DNA from: Tragulus kanchil
Lineage: Eukaryota; Chordata; Mammalia; Artiodactyla; Tragulidae
Length of the DNA stretch: 64,000 nucleotides
Reading direction: 5' to 3'
Assembly (NCBI GenBank): GCA_022376925.1
Contig: JAIOJX010000004.1
Location: forward strand, 5,208,001 to 5,272,000
The position numbers and the translations under genes are program-made. The first letter of the stretch is position 1. The number at the start of each line of letters is the position of its first letter. A model generated the notes under the pieces. It ran no database searches, was not told the DNA's origin, and saw only the letters and a program-made list of their open reading frames with translations. Positions 1 through 11,412 of this stretch are shown in pieces.

Positions 1-1689
1 ACTGCAAGCTTCCGGACTGCAAGGCAGAAATGGGATGGCAGAAAAGAGCACTCACGTTATGCCCTTGGTTGTCTCCAAGCCCGGTGACTCGGAAGGGCTT
101 CCATCTGGGAAACTGGAGTCCTTGTTCTGCAGTTTCTTGGCACTTTCAGGAGGGGACCTGAGGTCCAGATGGAGGTCAGCAGCTCCCTGGGCTCCCCCGA
201 CACTCTTTGCCACAGGCATGCCTGTTCAGAAAGAGAGGGCTCCTAGAGATGGAGGTGTCCAGTCAGGTGTAAAACCCCAGCTCAGTGGCTTCTGCCTTAG
301 CAGGAGCTGGCCAAGCTGGAATGAGGAACCGCCCACCTCCCCCGGAGGGTGTGCCTTCTGCTAGAAGCAGCCCCAGGAAGAAGCAGCCCCGTGGAAGAGG
401 AGCACTCTCCAGATAGGAAGAGGAGAGGAGGGGAGGGATCTGAGAAGGGAGTCATCCCTGCTTACCTAACAACAGTAGTGGCAATAGCAACTACAATACT
501 GATCATTTTGATGACGAATATTTATCGATCACTTCACTAAGGGACAGACACTCTTCTAAGTGCTTTCTCTATATTTTCTCACTTAGTCCTATAAATTAAA
601 TAATGAGAGAATGCTCTCCATACTGTATTTTTGATGGTGTCACGGCAGTTCTCAATTGAAGCAGAGGCCCAGGGAGGAGGCAATGCTTGGGTGTCTGTGG
701 TCTGAGCCCAAGTGTCACCTTCTCCATCGGGGATGCTGCCTCCCTCCCTGACATTTTCAGGACTAGCCAGAAGCAAAACTGGCTCTAGGGCTATACTTCC
801 ATTAAGAACAAGCAGACAGACTCTAGAGCAGCACTGGATTTCAGCCCCCATCCTGCCAGTGGGCCAGTGTGTGGCCTGGGGTAAGCTGCCTTAGTTTCCC
901 CCCTGGCACATGGTGGGGTCTAGATCACTAATTCCTAAGGACTTTCTGACACTCTCCCCTCCTACCCCTTTAAATTCTCAAGTTGACTCAGCCTCCAACT
1001 GCATCTTTTTCAGCCTTGGTTCCCCCATCTGCATGATGGGCTAAGGGGTCAGACACACCCCTCTCAGGGTTCTTGTCACTGCAAGCTTCCGGACTGCAAG
1101 GCAGAAATGGGATGGCAGAAAAGAGCACTCACGTTATGCCCTTGGTTGTCTCCAAGCCCGGTGACTCGGAAGGGCTTCCATCTGGGAAACTGGAGTCCTT
1201 GTTCTGCAGTTTCTTGGCACTTTCAGGAGGGGACCTGAGGTCCAGATGGAGGTCAGCAGCTCCCTGGGCTCCCCCGACACTCTTTGCCACAGGCATGCCT
1301 GTTCAGAAAGAGAGGGCTCCTAGAGATGGAGGTGTCCAGTCAGGTGTAAAACCCCAGCTCAGTGGCTTCTGCCTTAGCAGGAGCTGGCCAAGCTGGAATG
1401 AGGAACCGCCCACCTCCCCCGGAGGGTGTGCCTTCTGCTAGAAGCAGCCCCAGGAAGAAGCAGCCCCGTGGAAGAGGAGCACTCTCCAGATAGGAAGAGG
1501 AGAGGAGGGGAGGGATCTGAGAAGGGAGTCATCCCTGCTTACCTAACAACAGTAGTGGCAATAGCAACTACAATACTGATCATTTTGATGACGAATATTT
1601 ATCGATCACTTCACTAAGGGACAGACACTCTTCTAAGTGCTTTCTCTATATTTTCTCACTTAGTCCTATAAATTAAATAATGAGAGAAT
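1..1689. repeat. Tandem direct duplication 1 (offset 1077 bp)
   Basis: Bases 1-612 recur at 1078-1689; the first copy begins before the window. After 612 and after 1689 the sequences diverge, which is the pattern of a unit repeated twice head to tail. Short reading frames in this block occur twice for this reason and are not genes. Confidence 0.97.
478..612 (+). repeat. MIR SINE, partial copy
   Basis: First 135 bases of the MIR element described at 1555-1765, cut off by the end of duplication 1. Confidence 0.55.
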
Positions 1690-1765
1690 CAGCCTCTGAA
1701 CTAAAGGGACCTACCTGAGGTCACACAGCTAAAAAAGTGACAGGGTAGGGATGAGAGCCCAATGC
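1555..1765 (+). repeat. MIR SINE
   Basis: Contains the recognisable MIR course: a tctcacttagtcctataa-type core, then 'gaggtcacacagct' and an 'agtgacaggg..gggatgagagccc' tail. This is an old mammalian tRNA-derived SINE. Part of it (from 1636) is copied again at 2721-2847 by duplication 2. Confidence 0.7.
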
Positions 1766-2494
1766 ATCCATCCGATGTTTTAACCAATAACCTATGTCCA
1801 CTTCCAAGAGAATACCTACACTCCCCCACCTTCACAGAGGCAGGGGTCCCACTTTCCACTGGCTGCAGGCTCTAAGCCATCCTTCTGGGAACTCCCCTTT
1901 CTTAAGTTGGAAAACAAAAGGAGCCCCACTTACTCACCTCTAACTGCTTCTTAGCGTTTGTGAGGCTCCAGGGAGAGAGGAGTGAGGATCCTTTTGGAAG
2001 TGGAAATGCAAAGATTCCTCAGCCCTTAGCCTAACCCCGTTTCACTGGATAGGATGCTGGCCTTGCGAGAGGGTGTGAGTTGCCTAAGTTCACATGTGAC
2101 CATCAAGACAGAACTGTGCAGCTGAAGAGGGGCCTGGAGGTTTCTCTAGTGTTTCACTCTCTGTCATTATCTCTGTTTCAGTGACAGACGAATGGGCCAA
2201 AATTTCCTCCTCCCTCAAAATTACAGCATATTACTCAAGCCTTACCATTCCCCACATCATTATCCTATGCACCACAAAGCTTTATTTAGGTGGTCTCACA
2301 GCCAACTGGTAGCAGCTGAGACAGATTTATCTGGGCTCCTCCCTTACATGGGGCCCTTTCCAAGGCCCTACATGCAATTCTGAATTTGTAATTTTGTGTT
2401 CTTTTTCTTAAAGAGGCTCCCTCCACCAGTTACTGCTGCCCTCCAGCCCCGTCCCCGGGATATTAACTTAAGACTCCACAAAGCTCATCTACTT
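1766..2494. other. No gene seen
   Basis: I recognise no gene or repeat family here. The 63-codon frame at 2192-2383 (repeated at 3277-3468) has no recognisable domain and is duplicated only with the block. Confidence 0.5.
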
Positions 2495-2665
2495 CTTCAG
2501 GTAGCACTGTTACTTTGTTTTAACAGATGTGGAAACTAAGGCTCAGGGAAATAAACAATAGCTTGCCCACGGCCACAGCAAATCCTCAACAGACTCCAAA
2601 CTCTAGCAAACTCAGATCTTTCTATCTCTGAAGCCTGAGGCTTTGACCACTATAGTGAACATTTC
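2495..2665 (+). repeat. MIR SINE
   Basis: Shows 'acagatgtggaaactaaggctcaggga', then a 'cttgcccacggccacagca' stretch typical of MIR. The duplicate is at 3580-3750. Confidence 0.65.
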
Positions 2666-3805
2666 AGGTTGAGTCATTGCGCCACCCTTCAAGCTCCTTG
2701 CCCTGAATCAAGAAACACTCAGTGCTTTCTCTATATTTTCTCACTTAGTCCTATAAATTAAATAATGAGAGAATCAGCCTCTGAACTAAAGGGACCTACC
2801 TGAGGTCACACAGCTAAAAAAGTGACAGGGTAGGGATGAGAGCCCAATGCATCCATCCGATGTTTTAACCAATAACCTATGTCCACTTCCAAGAGAATAC
2901 CTACACTCCCCCACCTTCACAGAGGCAGGGGTCCCACTTTCCACTGGCTGCAGGCTCTAAGCCATCCTTCTGGGAACTCCCCTTTCTTAAGTTGGAAAAC
3001 AAAAGGAGCCCCACTTACTCACCTCTAACTGCTTCTTAGCGTTTGTGAGGCTCCAGGGAGAGAGGAGTGAGGATCCTTTTGGAAGTGGAAATGCAAAGAT
3101 TCCTCAGCCCTTAGCCTAACCCCGTTTCACTGGATAGGATGCTGGCCTTGCGAGAGGGTGTGAGTTGCCTAAGTTCACATGTGACCATCAAGACAGAACT
3201 GTGCAGCTGAAGAGGGGCCTGGAGGTTTCTCTAGTGTTTCACTCTCTGTCATTATCTCTGTTTCAGTGACAGACGAATGGGCCAAAATTTCCTCCTCCCT
3301 CAAAATTACAGCATATTACTCAAGCCTTACCATTCCCCACATCATTATCCTATGCACCACAAAGCTTTATTTAGGTGGTCTCACAGCCAACTGGTAGCAG
3401 CTGAGACAGATTTATCTGGGCTCCTCCCTTACATGGGGCCCTTTCCAAGGCCCTACATGCAATTCTGAATTTGTAATTTTGTGTTCTTTTTCTTAAAGAG
3501 GCTCCCTCCACCAGTTACTGCTGCCCTCCAGCCCCGTCCCAGGGATATTAACTTAAGACTCCACAAAGCTCATCTACTTCTTCAGGTAGCACTGTTACTT
3601 TGTTTTAACAGATGTGGAAACTAAGGCTCAGGGAAATAAACAATAGCTTGCCCACGGCCACAGCAAATCCTCAACAGACTCCAAACTCTAGCAAACTCAG
3701 ATCTTTCTATCTCTGAAGCCTGAGGCTTTGACCACTATAGTGAACATTTCAGGTTGAGTCATTGCGCCACCCTTCAAGCTCCTTGCCCTGAATCAAGAAA
3801 CACTC

Positions 3806-4026
3806 ACCGAGGTTGGGAAACATCCTCTGTTCACTTGTCTGGCACCGTTTACGTGGCAGTATTCCTGGTCTGTGTGCGGGCAGTCTGCTCATTAGCAGCA
3901 TGCAGATTCCATAGTGCGACTGCAATCTCCGATCTCTCCACTGACAGACCTTTGTTCTTGCTCAGGCCACAAGATCAGTAAAAAAGATTGTCAAGGGCCT
4001 TGACATGTTCAGATACAAGACTAGTT
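3806..4026. other. Unique sequence after duplication 2
   Basis: Nothing recognisable. It is single-copy and directly follows the duplicated unit. Confidence 0.4.
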
Positions 4027-4160
4027 CCAGGAACTTCCCGGTGGTCCAGTGAGTAGGACTCTGTGCTTTCCGTGTGCTGGCCCCATGTTCAATCCCTGGT
4101 CATCGGTGAAGTAAGATTCCACAAGCTGTGTTGTGAGGCAAAAGAAAAAAACAAAAGACT
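4027..4160 (+). mobile_element. CHR-type tRNA-derived SINE (short form)
   Basis: Begins 'aacttcccggtggtccagtg' (A-box side) and contains 'ttcaatccctgg' (B-box side), ending in an A-rich tail. This is the short cetartiodactyl tRNA-Glu-related SINE pattern, diverged and old. Confidence 0.75.
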
Positions 4161-4741
4161 AGTTCTTGCTTTCCTCTTCAGGTTGTGAGAATAACCCTGA
4201 GTTAGTCTTCAAACTTTTGAGAGTGAGGATGATTGAATAATCAGAATTTTCTGAGACCCCTTCTCAGATGCCATCACCTAAAAGAAAACTTGCAGGGCAC
4301 TGTCTGCAGATTGTCAACTTGTACCAGCCATAAGCAGGCAAGAGGGATTTCCAGGATGAGAGCCTCCAAAATAAGCCCTGCTAACACTGGCCCAGGCATG
4401 TGTAGCTCTGGGTTCCTCTCTGGCTCTACTGTAAAGCTGCTGGTACCTGGGAAAGGTACCACTTTTCTTTATCCTTGGAAAAACAGGTAGTAGATTACAG
4501 AGGACCTCTGAGGGACTGAGGACCCCCGGGCCTGGGCCTTTCATTCCCCCTGGATGCTAAGATGCAAGCCCAGCTTCCTTTGGGTTGAAGCACATACAAC
4601 TTGAGTGAGAACAGCCTAAACTGCTTGACGTTTCCATAGAGGGTGGAAGAAATGGGATTTAAACAGTGAGAATCTTTCATGATCCTTTAGAATAAACAGA
4701 GAATCTTGTGTTGTTTACTATGTTATGACAATTTAGAAAGT
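4161..4741. other. No gene seen
   Basis: Unassigned single-copy sequence. Overlapping short frames on both strands show no domain and no codon signature. Confidence 0.4.
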
Positions 4742-4868
4742 TGATGTGTTATCAGAATCACCAGGGAGATAATAAAGCACACAAAGACTCAAACTTACTG
4801 AAGTAGGGAGAATTTGGGCCTTTCTATTTTTACCAAGGTTCCCAGCTGGTTCTGATACTGGCCAGAAT
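4742..4868. mobile_element. MER5A-like hAT DNA transposon fragment
   Basis: 'gttatcagaatcaccagggaga' at the start and 'tcccagctggttctgatac' at the end form imperfect inverted ends of the MER5A type. A related but different copy lies at 5438-5580. Confidence 0.6.
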
Positions 4869-4884
4869 TTGAGTTCCATTTAAG

Positions 4885-5095
4885 TATGGCTTAGTAGTAA
4901 AGAATCTGCCTATTGATGCAGGAGATGTAAGAGACGTGGGTTCAATCCCTGGGTGAAGATCCCCTGTAGTAGCCACCCACTCCAGTATTCTTGCCTTGAA
5001 AATGCCATGGACATAGAAGCTTTGTGCGATATAGTCCATGGGGTTGCAAAAGAGTTAGGCGCGAATTAATGACTAAATAGCAGCAACAACAACAT
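4885..5095 (+). mobile_element. Bov-tA SINE
   Basis: A tRNA-Glu-like head ('ggcttagtagtaaagaatctg', 'gggttcaatccctggg') is joined to a BovA body ('cactccagtattcttgcc', 'catggggttgcaaaagagtt') and a caacaaca tail. Bov-tA is ruminant-specific. Confidence 0.88.
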
Positions 5096-5437
5096 GTTTC
5101 TCTATGTGCCTAGGGCACAGTAGAAACTTCAAAATGAAACAAAAACAAACAAACAAACAAAAACCCTTCCATGTACACAGTTTTATGTGATTCAAGACTT
5201 TGGGGTTTCATACGTCAATCAAATTTTCAAACGAATTTTAGGGCTTGCCATTCCAGTCCTACAAGGATCAGCTATTAGCCACTGCCTTGCCCACCGGCAG
5301 TGCACCCAGAAGGAAATGTAGGAAGCCTTCTGTGCTTTGACTGGCTCTAGATAGTTAAGATGCATATCTAAAGAATACTTTCTATGAACTCAGGTTCTTA
5401 CATCTTCCCATACAAAGAAAAACACTATAATTTTTGT
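5096..5437. other. No gene seen
   Basis: Unassigned sequence with a short (aaac)n run near 5138-5165. Confidence 0.4.
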
Positions 5438-5580
5438 GTTATCAGAATCACCTGGGGAGATTGTACAGCACACAAAGACCCAGACCCACTGAAGTAGGGA
5501 CAATTTGGGCCTTTTTATTTTTACCAAGTTTCCCAGGTGGTTCTGACATTGGCCAGAGTGTCTGAGTTCCATTCAAGTGG
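5438..5580. mobile_element. MER5A-like hAT DNA transposon fragment
   Basis: 'gttatcagaatcacctgggg' and 'tttcccaggtggttctgaca' are near-consensus MER5 inverted ends. It differs from the 4742-4868 copy at many positions, so it is an independent old element rather than part of the 1.1-kb duplications. Confidence 0.65.
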
Positions 5581-5863
5581 CTCAGTGGTAATTTGGAACG
5601 TGTGTTCTTTGTGATTAGCAGTAGTTTTTTGATGTTTGATCATATTTTTTTCCAGCAGAAAAACTCACATATCCTGGTTCCTCCTCCTTTATCTTTTTGG
5701 AGCAGTTCTTCAGAAGTATCTGAGAGGCTGTCTCCTGGGGCTGTAGTCCTCAGTAAGGTCCCCAAATCAAAGTTAACTCACAACTTTGATGTTGTGCTTT
5801 TATTTCTTTCAGTCGACAGTTTTGGTAGCCATGACAGAACTCAGAGAAGACTTTCCTCCTCGG
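5581..5863. other. Unique flank before duplication 3
   Basis: No gene or repeat recognised. Its last 50 bases are echoed imperfectly in the linker at 6937-6978. Confidence 0.4.
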
Positions 5864-8051
5864 ACTGGACTCCATGAGAATCCAGAGTCTGGGTACTAGC
5901 AGAGGCCCTTGTTCCTCTCTGCCTCTCTAGTTGTGTCCAGACAATTTGGGTGAGTCTCCCCGGGATCTTGGATCTCCCAATTATTGGTGATGATCCTGTT
6001 TTATTTGGTGGTGGATATAGTCCCTGCTGTGGGGAGTACGTTTTGCTTGATCTTAGTTTCAGGAAGAGGACCTGGGCTGCCTCAGTCGAAAAACACTGAG
6101 TGGGTTTAAACCCAGTGATTAGGAGGAGACTGACCTATTGTTTCCCCTTTAATTGGTTACTTTGAGTTGGCCAGAATAAAAGTGGAAATGTTACACAAGA
6201 GTTTTCAGCTCTGAAGAAGAAAAGGGACATTTTCTCTTAGCCAGTGATGATTTTCTCAGAGTGTTGAGAAACTTGCAGGAGTGGTGGAGGCAAATCCTCA
6301 TACCATGTAGCAGCTCTATAAGGCAACCAGTTATTTAGTTAAAAAACAAAAGAAACCTGTTCCTCTGGGGAAGCACATTTAAGTGCTGGCCACTCAGTGA
6401 TCTGAGCACCATGGTGGTTTCAGCCTGCCAGAGGGAAAACTCGACAGAGAAGAGCTGCAACAGCTCTACTGGGACACCTAGAGGAGTTAAGCTCACAGAC
6501 AGCACACTGGCCCACCATATAACGCTTAGTTACACACTTGTGAGCGTTTGACATCTGAGAGGAGACAAAAACTAGAAGTATATAACTGACCTATTAAATA
6601 CAAATCATGTACAGACAGGCAAGGAAGTGTAAATAGCGAATAAACATATGAAGAGAGGTTCAGATGTATGGAAACAATGAAGTGGATTTTCTTTTTCTTA
6701 AAAGTCAGATTAGCAAACACAAAATGTAAAACACAGAAGAGGTTCAGCAGGTGCCTGAAAAGGTGTGAGGGAAGAAGACCCTTCATACTCTGTTAGGAAG
6801 ATACATTTATAAAGTCACTTTGGAGGACAAATCAGCAGTACATTTTTTTCAATCACTCAGAATTTGAGTGTCAAAGATTGAGCTAATCATATCTTCAGGA
6901 AACTCTGGCCCTGTCAGCACAGGTCCATGCAAGGTGGCCCCTTTTTCCTGGCAGTTTTTCCATGACAGAACTCAGAGAACTGGACTCCATGAGAATCCAG
7001 AGTCTGGGTACTAGCAGAGGCCCTTGTTCCTCTCTGCCTCTCTAGTTGTGTCCAGACAATTTGGGTGAGTCTCCCCGGGATCTTGGATCTCCCAATTATT
7101 GGTGATGATCCTGTTTTATTTGGTGGTGGATATAGTCCCTGCTGTGGGGAGTACGTTTTGCTTGATCTTAGTTTCAGGAAGAGGACCTGGGCTGCCTCAG
7201 TCGAAAAACACTGAGTGGGTTTAAACCCAGTGATTAGGAGGAGACTGACCTATTGTTTCCCCTTTAATTGGTTACTTTGAGTTGGCCAGAATAAAAGTGG
7301 AAATGTTACACAAGAGTTTTCAGCTCTGAAGAAGAAAAGGGACATTTTCTCTTAGCCAGTGATGATTTTCTCAGAGTGTTGAGAAACTTGCAGGAGTGGT
7401 GGAGGCAAATCCTCATACCATGTAGCAGCTCTATAAGGCAACCAGTTATTTAGTTAAAAAACAAAAGAAACCTGTTCCTCTGGGGAAGCACATTTAAGTG
7501 CTGGCCACTCAGTGATCTGAGCACCATGGTGGTTTCAGCCTGCCAGAGGGAAAACTCGACAGAGAAGAGCTGCAACAGCTCTACTGGGACACCTAGAGGA
7601 GTTAAGCTCACAGACAGCACACTGGCCCACCATATAACGCTTAGTTACACACTTGTGAGCGTTTGACATCTGAGAGGAGACAAAAACTAGAAGTATATAA
7701 CTGACCTATTAAATACAAATCATGTACAGACAGGCAAGGAAGTGTAAATAGCGAATAAACATATGAAGAGAGGTTCAGATGTATGGAAACAATGAAGTGG
7801 ATTTTCTTTTTCTTAAAAGTCAGATTAGCAAACACAAAATGTAAAACACAGAAGAGGTTCAGCAGGTGCCTGAAAAGGTGTGAGGGAAGAAGACCCTTCA
7901 TACTCTGTTAGGAAGATACATTTATAAAGTCACTTTGGAGGACAAATCAGCAGTACATTTTTTTCAATCACTCAGAATTTGAGTGTCAAAGATTGAGCTA
8001 ATCATATCTTCAGGAAACTCTGGCCCTGTCAGCACAGGTCCATGCAAGGTG
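5864..8051. repeat. Tandem direct duplication 3 (offset 1115 bp, 42-bp linker)
   Basis: 5864-6936 matches 6979-8051. The linker 6937-6978 contains 'ccatgacagaactcagaga', the same as the true flank around 5829-5848 but missing the following 16 bases. It therefore looks like a degraded version of the left flank. Nothing coding is recognised in the unit; an 86-codon frame on the minus strand appears twice only because of the duplication. Confidence 0.97.
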
Positions 8052-8192
8052 CCTACCTGGGTTTACTCACTTATATTACCCCTTTATTTATACCAATGGT
8101 TTGAACTGGGGGCAGTTTTTCACCTTCTGTCTGTCAACATCTACAAACATTTTTGGTTATCACAAGTGCTATTAGCATCCAGTAGGTAGAGA

Positions 8193-8288
8193 TCAGGCAT
8201 ACTGCTAAACATCATTCAATGCACACAACAGTCTCCACAACAATGAATTACACAGCCCAAAATAACAATAATGCAGAAGTAAAGAAAC
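8193..8288 (+). mobile_element. MER20 hAT DNA transposon, 3' part
   Basis: 'gctaaacatcattcaatgca' and 'acacagcccaaaataacaat' follow the MER20 course (in consensus, 'gctaaacatcctacaatgca' and 'ccggcccaaaatgtcaatag'). Confidence 0.7.
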
Positions 8289-8727
8289 ACTGATTTATAC
8301 CACCCTTTCCTCTCCATAAACAATTTTGATCTATTTACTGTATATTCTTTCATACTTACTCTTCTAATGTGTATATTATTGCTTTGTTGCGGTGTATGCT
8401 AAATGTTAATGGTATTACGTGAAAAGCTGATTCTGTGTCCTGCTTTTTAAATGTAGCCTTTATTTTCATACTTCATTCATGCTCCTAGGTTTATTATACT
8501 GTTAAAACTAAAAATGGATGTATCAATTGGCCCAGCTGCTACACTCCTTATGATGTACCTTGAAGAAAACTTCCTATGTTTCCTAAGAATACATATGCAT
8601 TAATATTCTTTGTAGCATTGTTTGTAACAGCAGAATATTGGAAACGACCATTTTAGAAACACAAGATTGATTAAACAGATTAAATATGACACCTGTACTT
8701 TCTTGAGGGCAGTATCTGATGTAAATT
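8289..8727. other. AT-rich unassigned sequence
   Basis: Nothing recognisable; no coding signature. Confidence 0.4.
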
Positions 8728-8913
8728 GCTTCTAAGTCCTGAGCTGTCCTGAGTACTGTAGGATGTTTAGCAGCATCCCTGGCCTCTACCCTTGGGTGCT
8801 GGTAGTACAATGAAACCTGGTTGTGATCATCAAACAATCTCTCCAGTCATTGTCAAATGTTCCCCTGGGGAAGAGGGGAAGGAATGACTCCAGCTGAGAA
8901 TCATTGCTGTAAG
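8728..8913 (-). mobile_element. MER20 hAT DNA transposon
   Basis: In reverse orientation it carries 'gtaggatgtttagcagcatc', 'cattgtcaaatgttcccctg' and 'agctgagaatcattgct', the hallmark MER20 segments. Confidence 0.82.
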
Positions 8914-9435
8914 TACAGAAGGAAGATAAATAAATGGTCCGTGACTTTTCATGGACCAATGACAATCATTCCTTATATTGATATAGAACTTAGGAGACCT
9001 TCTATAATCTGGTTTTCTAAAAACTATTGCAATGTGTACCAATAAAAAATATACATTAGTAAATAGGAAATGAACATATATACAAATCCACCACCTAAGA
9101 TCAACTGTTATCCCCTCCTCTAGATACAAAATTTACATAAACCTCTCACATACACATCCATTTTTTACAGATAATACTGTATAAAAATATTTTACTACTA
9201 CCTGCCTTTCTTACTTAATATGTCATTAGCAGTTTTGTATGTTATAGTACAGTATTTTTATAATGTTTAATGATTGTATTAAACAGAACAAGATGGAAAC
9301 AGAACAGAAATTGATCCCATCTTAGAGTGAGGTCACTGAGGTCTATGGAAGCTAAATAAACCTCTAGTTAATAATAATAATAATCTGTTTTATTATCAGC
9401 TCCAACTATCAACAAAGATTTAGGAGAAAAAATTC
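8914..9435. other. AT-rich sequence upstream of the NAP1L1 retrocopy
   Basis: Unassigned. It includes a short (aat)n run near 9370-9383 and the left target-site duplication of the retrocopy at its end. Confidence 0.45.
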
Positions 9436-9451
9436 AAGAATCCAGTGCACA
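9436..9451 (+). repeat. Left target-site duplication of the NAP1L1 retrocopy
   Basis: 'aagaatccagtgcaca' matches 10863-10878 'aagaatctagtgcaca' at 15 of 16 bases. This pair brackets the cDNA copy and its poly(A). Confidence 0.85.
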
Positions 9452-10862
9452 TTTTTTGAGCGCCATCTACTCGCGGCGCCGCCTCCTACTCCTCCCGTCA
9501 CCGCCCTGAGTCGCTGCCTGCACAGCTCCGGCTGCCTGGCTCCCCGTGCTAGCCACCGATATCCGGCGTTTGTACAACATGGCAGACATCGACAGCAAAG
9601 AACAGTCTGAACTTGATCAAGATTTGGATGATGTTTAAGAAGTAGAATAAGAAGAAACTGGTGAAGAAACAAAAATAAAAGCGCAGCAGTTGACTGTTCA
9701 GATGATGCAAAATCCTCAGATTCTTGCAGCCCTTCAAGAAAGACTTGATGGTCTGGTAGAAACACCAATAGGATACATTGTAAGCTTGCCTAAGGTAGTT
9801 AAAAGGCGAGTGAATGCTCTCAAAAACCTTCAAGCTAAATGTGCAGAGATAGAAGCCAAATTCTATGAGGAAGTTCGTGATCTTGAAAGAAAGTATGCTG
9901 TCCTTTATCAGCCTCTGTTTGATAAGCGATTTGAGATCATTAATGCCATTTATCAACCTACAGAAGAAGAATGTAAATGGAAACCAGATGAGAAAGAGGA
10001 AATTTCAGAGGAGCTAAAAGAAAAGGCCAAGATTGAAGATGAGAAAAAGGATGAAGAGAAAGAAGACTCCAAGGGAATTCCTGAATTTTGGTTGACCGTT
10101 TTTAAGAATGTTGACTTGCTCAGTGATATGGTTCAGGAACATGACGAACCTATTCTGAAGCACTTGAAAGATATTAAAGTGAAGTTTTCAGATGCTGGTC
10201 AACCTATGAGTTTTGTCTTAGAATTTCACTTTGAACCCAATGAATATTTCACAAATGAAGTGTTGACAAAAACATATAGGATGAGGTCAGAACCAGATGA
10301 TTCTGACCCCTTTTCTTTTGATGGACCAGAAATTATGGGTTGTACAGGGTGCCAGATACATTGGAAGAAAGGGAAGAATGTCACTTTGAAAACCATTAAG
10401 AAGAAGCAGAAGCACAAGGGACGTGGGAAAGTTCGTACTGTGACCAAAACAGTTTCTAATGACTCTTTCTTTAATTTTTTTGCCCCTCCTGAAGTTCCTG
10501 AGAGTGGAGATCTGGATGGTGATTCTGAAGCTATCCTTGCTGCAGACTTTGAAACTGGTCACTTTTTCCATGAGCGTATAATCCCAAGATCAGTGTTATA
10601 CTTTACTGGAGAAGCTATTGAAGATGATGACGATGATTATGATGAAGAAGGCGAAGAAGCGGATGAGGTAATGTTTACCAAATGAGCAAATAATTCCGTT
10701 TAACACTTTGAGAAGCAAATTGAGTGTTCCACTGGTATAATCATTATTCTGTGATATGGGATAAAAGCCTTTTTGGAAAAACGTGATTTTAGAATTCTAT
10801 ATCCAAACACTGTTTGTATGAGGTTTCAATAAATATATTGTAAAACTCAAAAAAAAAAAAAA
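9452..10862 (+). pseudogene. NAP1L1 (processed pseudogene): Processed pseudogene of NAP1L1 (nucleosome assembly protein 1-like 1)
   Basis: An intronless copy of NAP1L1, a histone H2A-H2B chaperone. GC-rich 5' UTR is visible at about 9458-9578. The start codon is at 9579 and is followed by the typical acidic N-terminus. That frame is broken by two TAA codons at 9636 and 9648, codons 20 and 24, where the parent has glutamates. From 9702 (first ATG after the stops) to 10685 the same frame stays open for 327 codons. It covers the long dimerisation helix (NALKNLQAKC..LYQPLFDKRF), the NAP core, the basic IKKKQKHKGRG segment and the acidic DDDDDYDEEGEEADE run. It then ends early in EVMFTK instead of continuing into the parent C-terminal acidic tail. 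AATAAA is at 10828 and the A-run starts near 10849. Flanking 16-bp direct repeats show LINE-mediated insertion. The long open stretch suggests a fairly recent copy; translation is not shown. Confidence 0.95.
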
Positions 10863-10878
10863 AAGAATCTAGTGCACA
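10863..10878 (+). repeat. Right target-site duplication of the NAP1L1 retrocopy
   Basis: 'aagaatctagtgcaca', partner of 9436-9451, directly after the A-rich tail. Confidence 0.85.
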
Positions 10879-11355
10879 GTTTTGTTTTTTTATCCCTTCC
10901 TTTAATGAAAACGAATGAAGATTCTCTATCCAATAACAATACATAATCCTTTAGAGAAGACAAGTGTGTGCTGATCTTCTTGGGCTTTCTTCTTCTGATC
11001 TATATTACTCCTGGTGTATGTGGAGGTTGAGGACAGGAGAGGGAAAATCCTGCTTTTATTGTGACTGAGACAGAAAGAACAGTGACTCCCTCTTGTGGTG
11101 CTTCAGCACCACCATCCTACTTGAAGCAAAACAGCTTCTTACCTTTGGCCTCAGCTACCTTGTGAGTTGGTAAATTCATGTCCTTGGAGGTGTTCAAGCT
11201 CTTAAGTTCAACTCTAAAATGTTATGAATGTTTTAAACCCAAGAATCCAAGATGACAAGCTTCTAGAATTGTGACTCTAGGGAGAATCTCAAGGTTGTTA
11301 TCCTGGTGTCCTCTACATAAGGCTGATATCACAGGTGTACATATGTACACATACA
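10879..11355. other. No gene seen
   Basis: Unassigned sequence between the retrocopy and a microsatellite. Confidence 0.4.
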
Positions 11356-11375
11356 CATACATGTGTGTGTGTGTG

Positions 11376-11406
<31 letters not shown>

Positions 11407-11412
11407 CTGTAT
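11356..11412. repeat. (TG)n microsatellite
   Basis: Alternating TG interrupted once by 'gagag'. The 72- and 61-codon frames across it are artefacts of the dinucleotide run. Confidence 0.95.

Larger units (their letters stand above)
1636..3805. repeat. Tandem direct duplication 2 (1085 bp unit, seamless)
   Basis: Unit 1636-2720 is followed directly by 2721-3805. There is no linker. I saw one base difference (near 2456 versus 3541). Confidence 0.98.

Noticed and set aside
35..364. 109-codon frame repeated at 1073-1441
   Set aside because: The repetition is duplication 1, not conservation. No domain is seen.
9690..10685. Long frame as an intact functional NAP1-family gene
   Set aside because: It begins after two in-frame stops, has no introns, and sits between a target-site duplication and poly(A). 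It is a processed pseudogene, although expression cannot be excluded from sequence.
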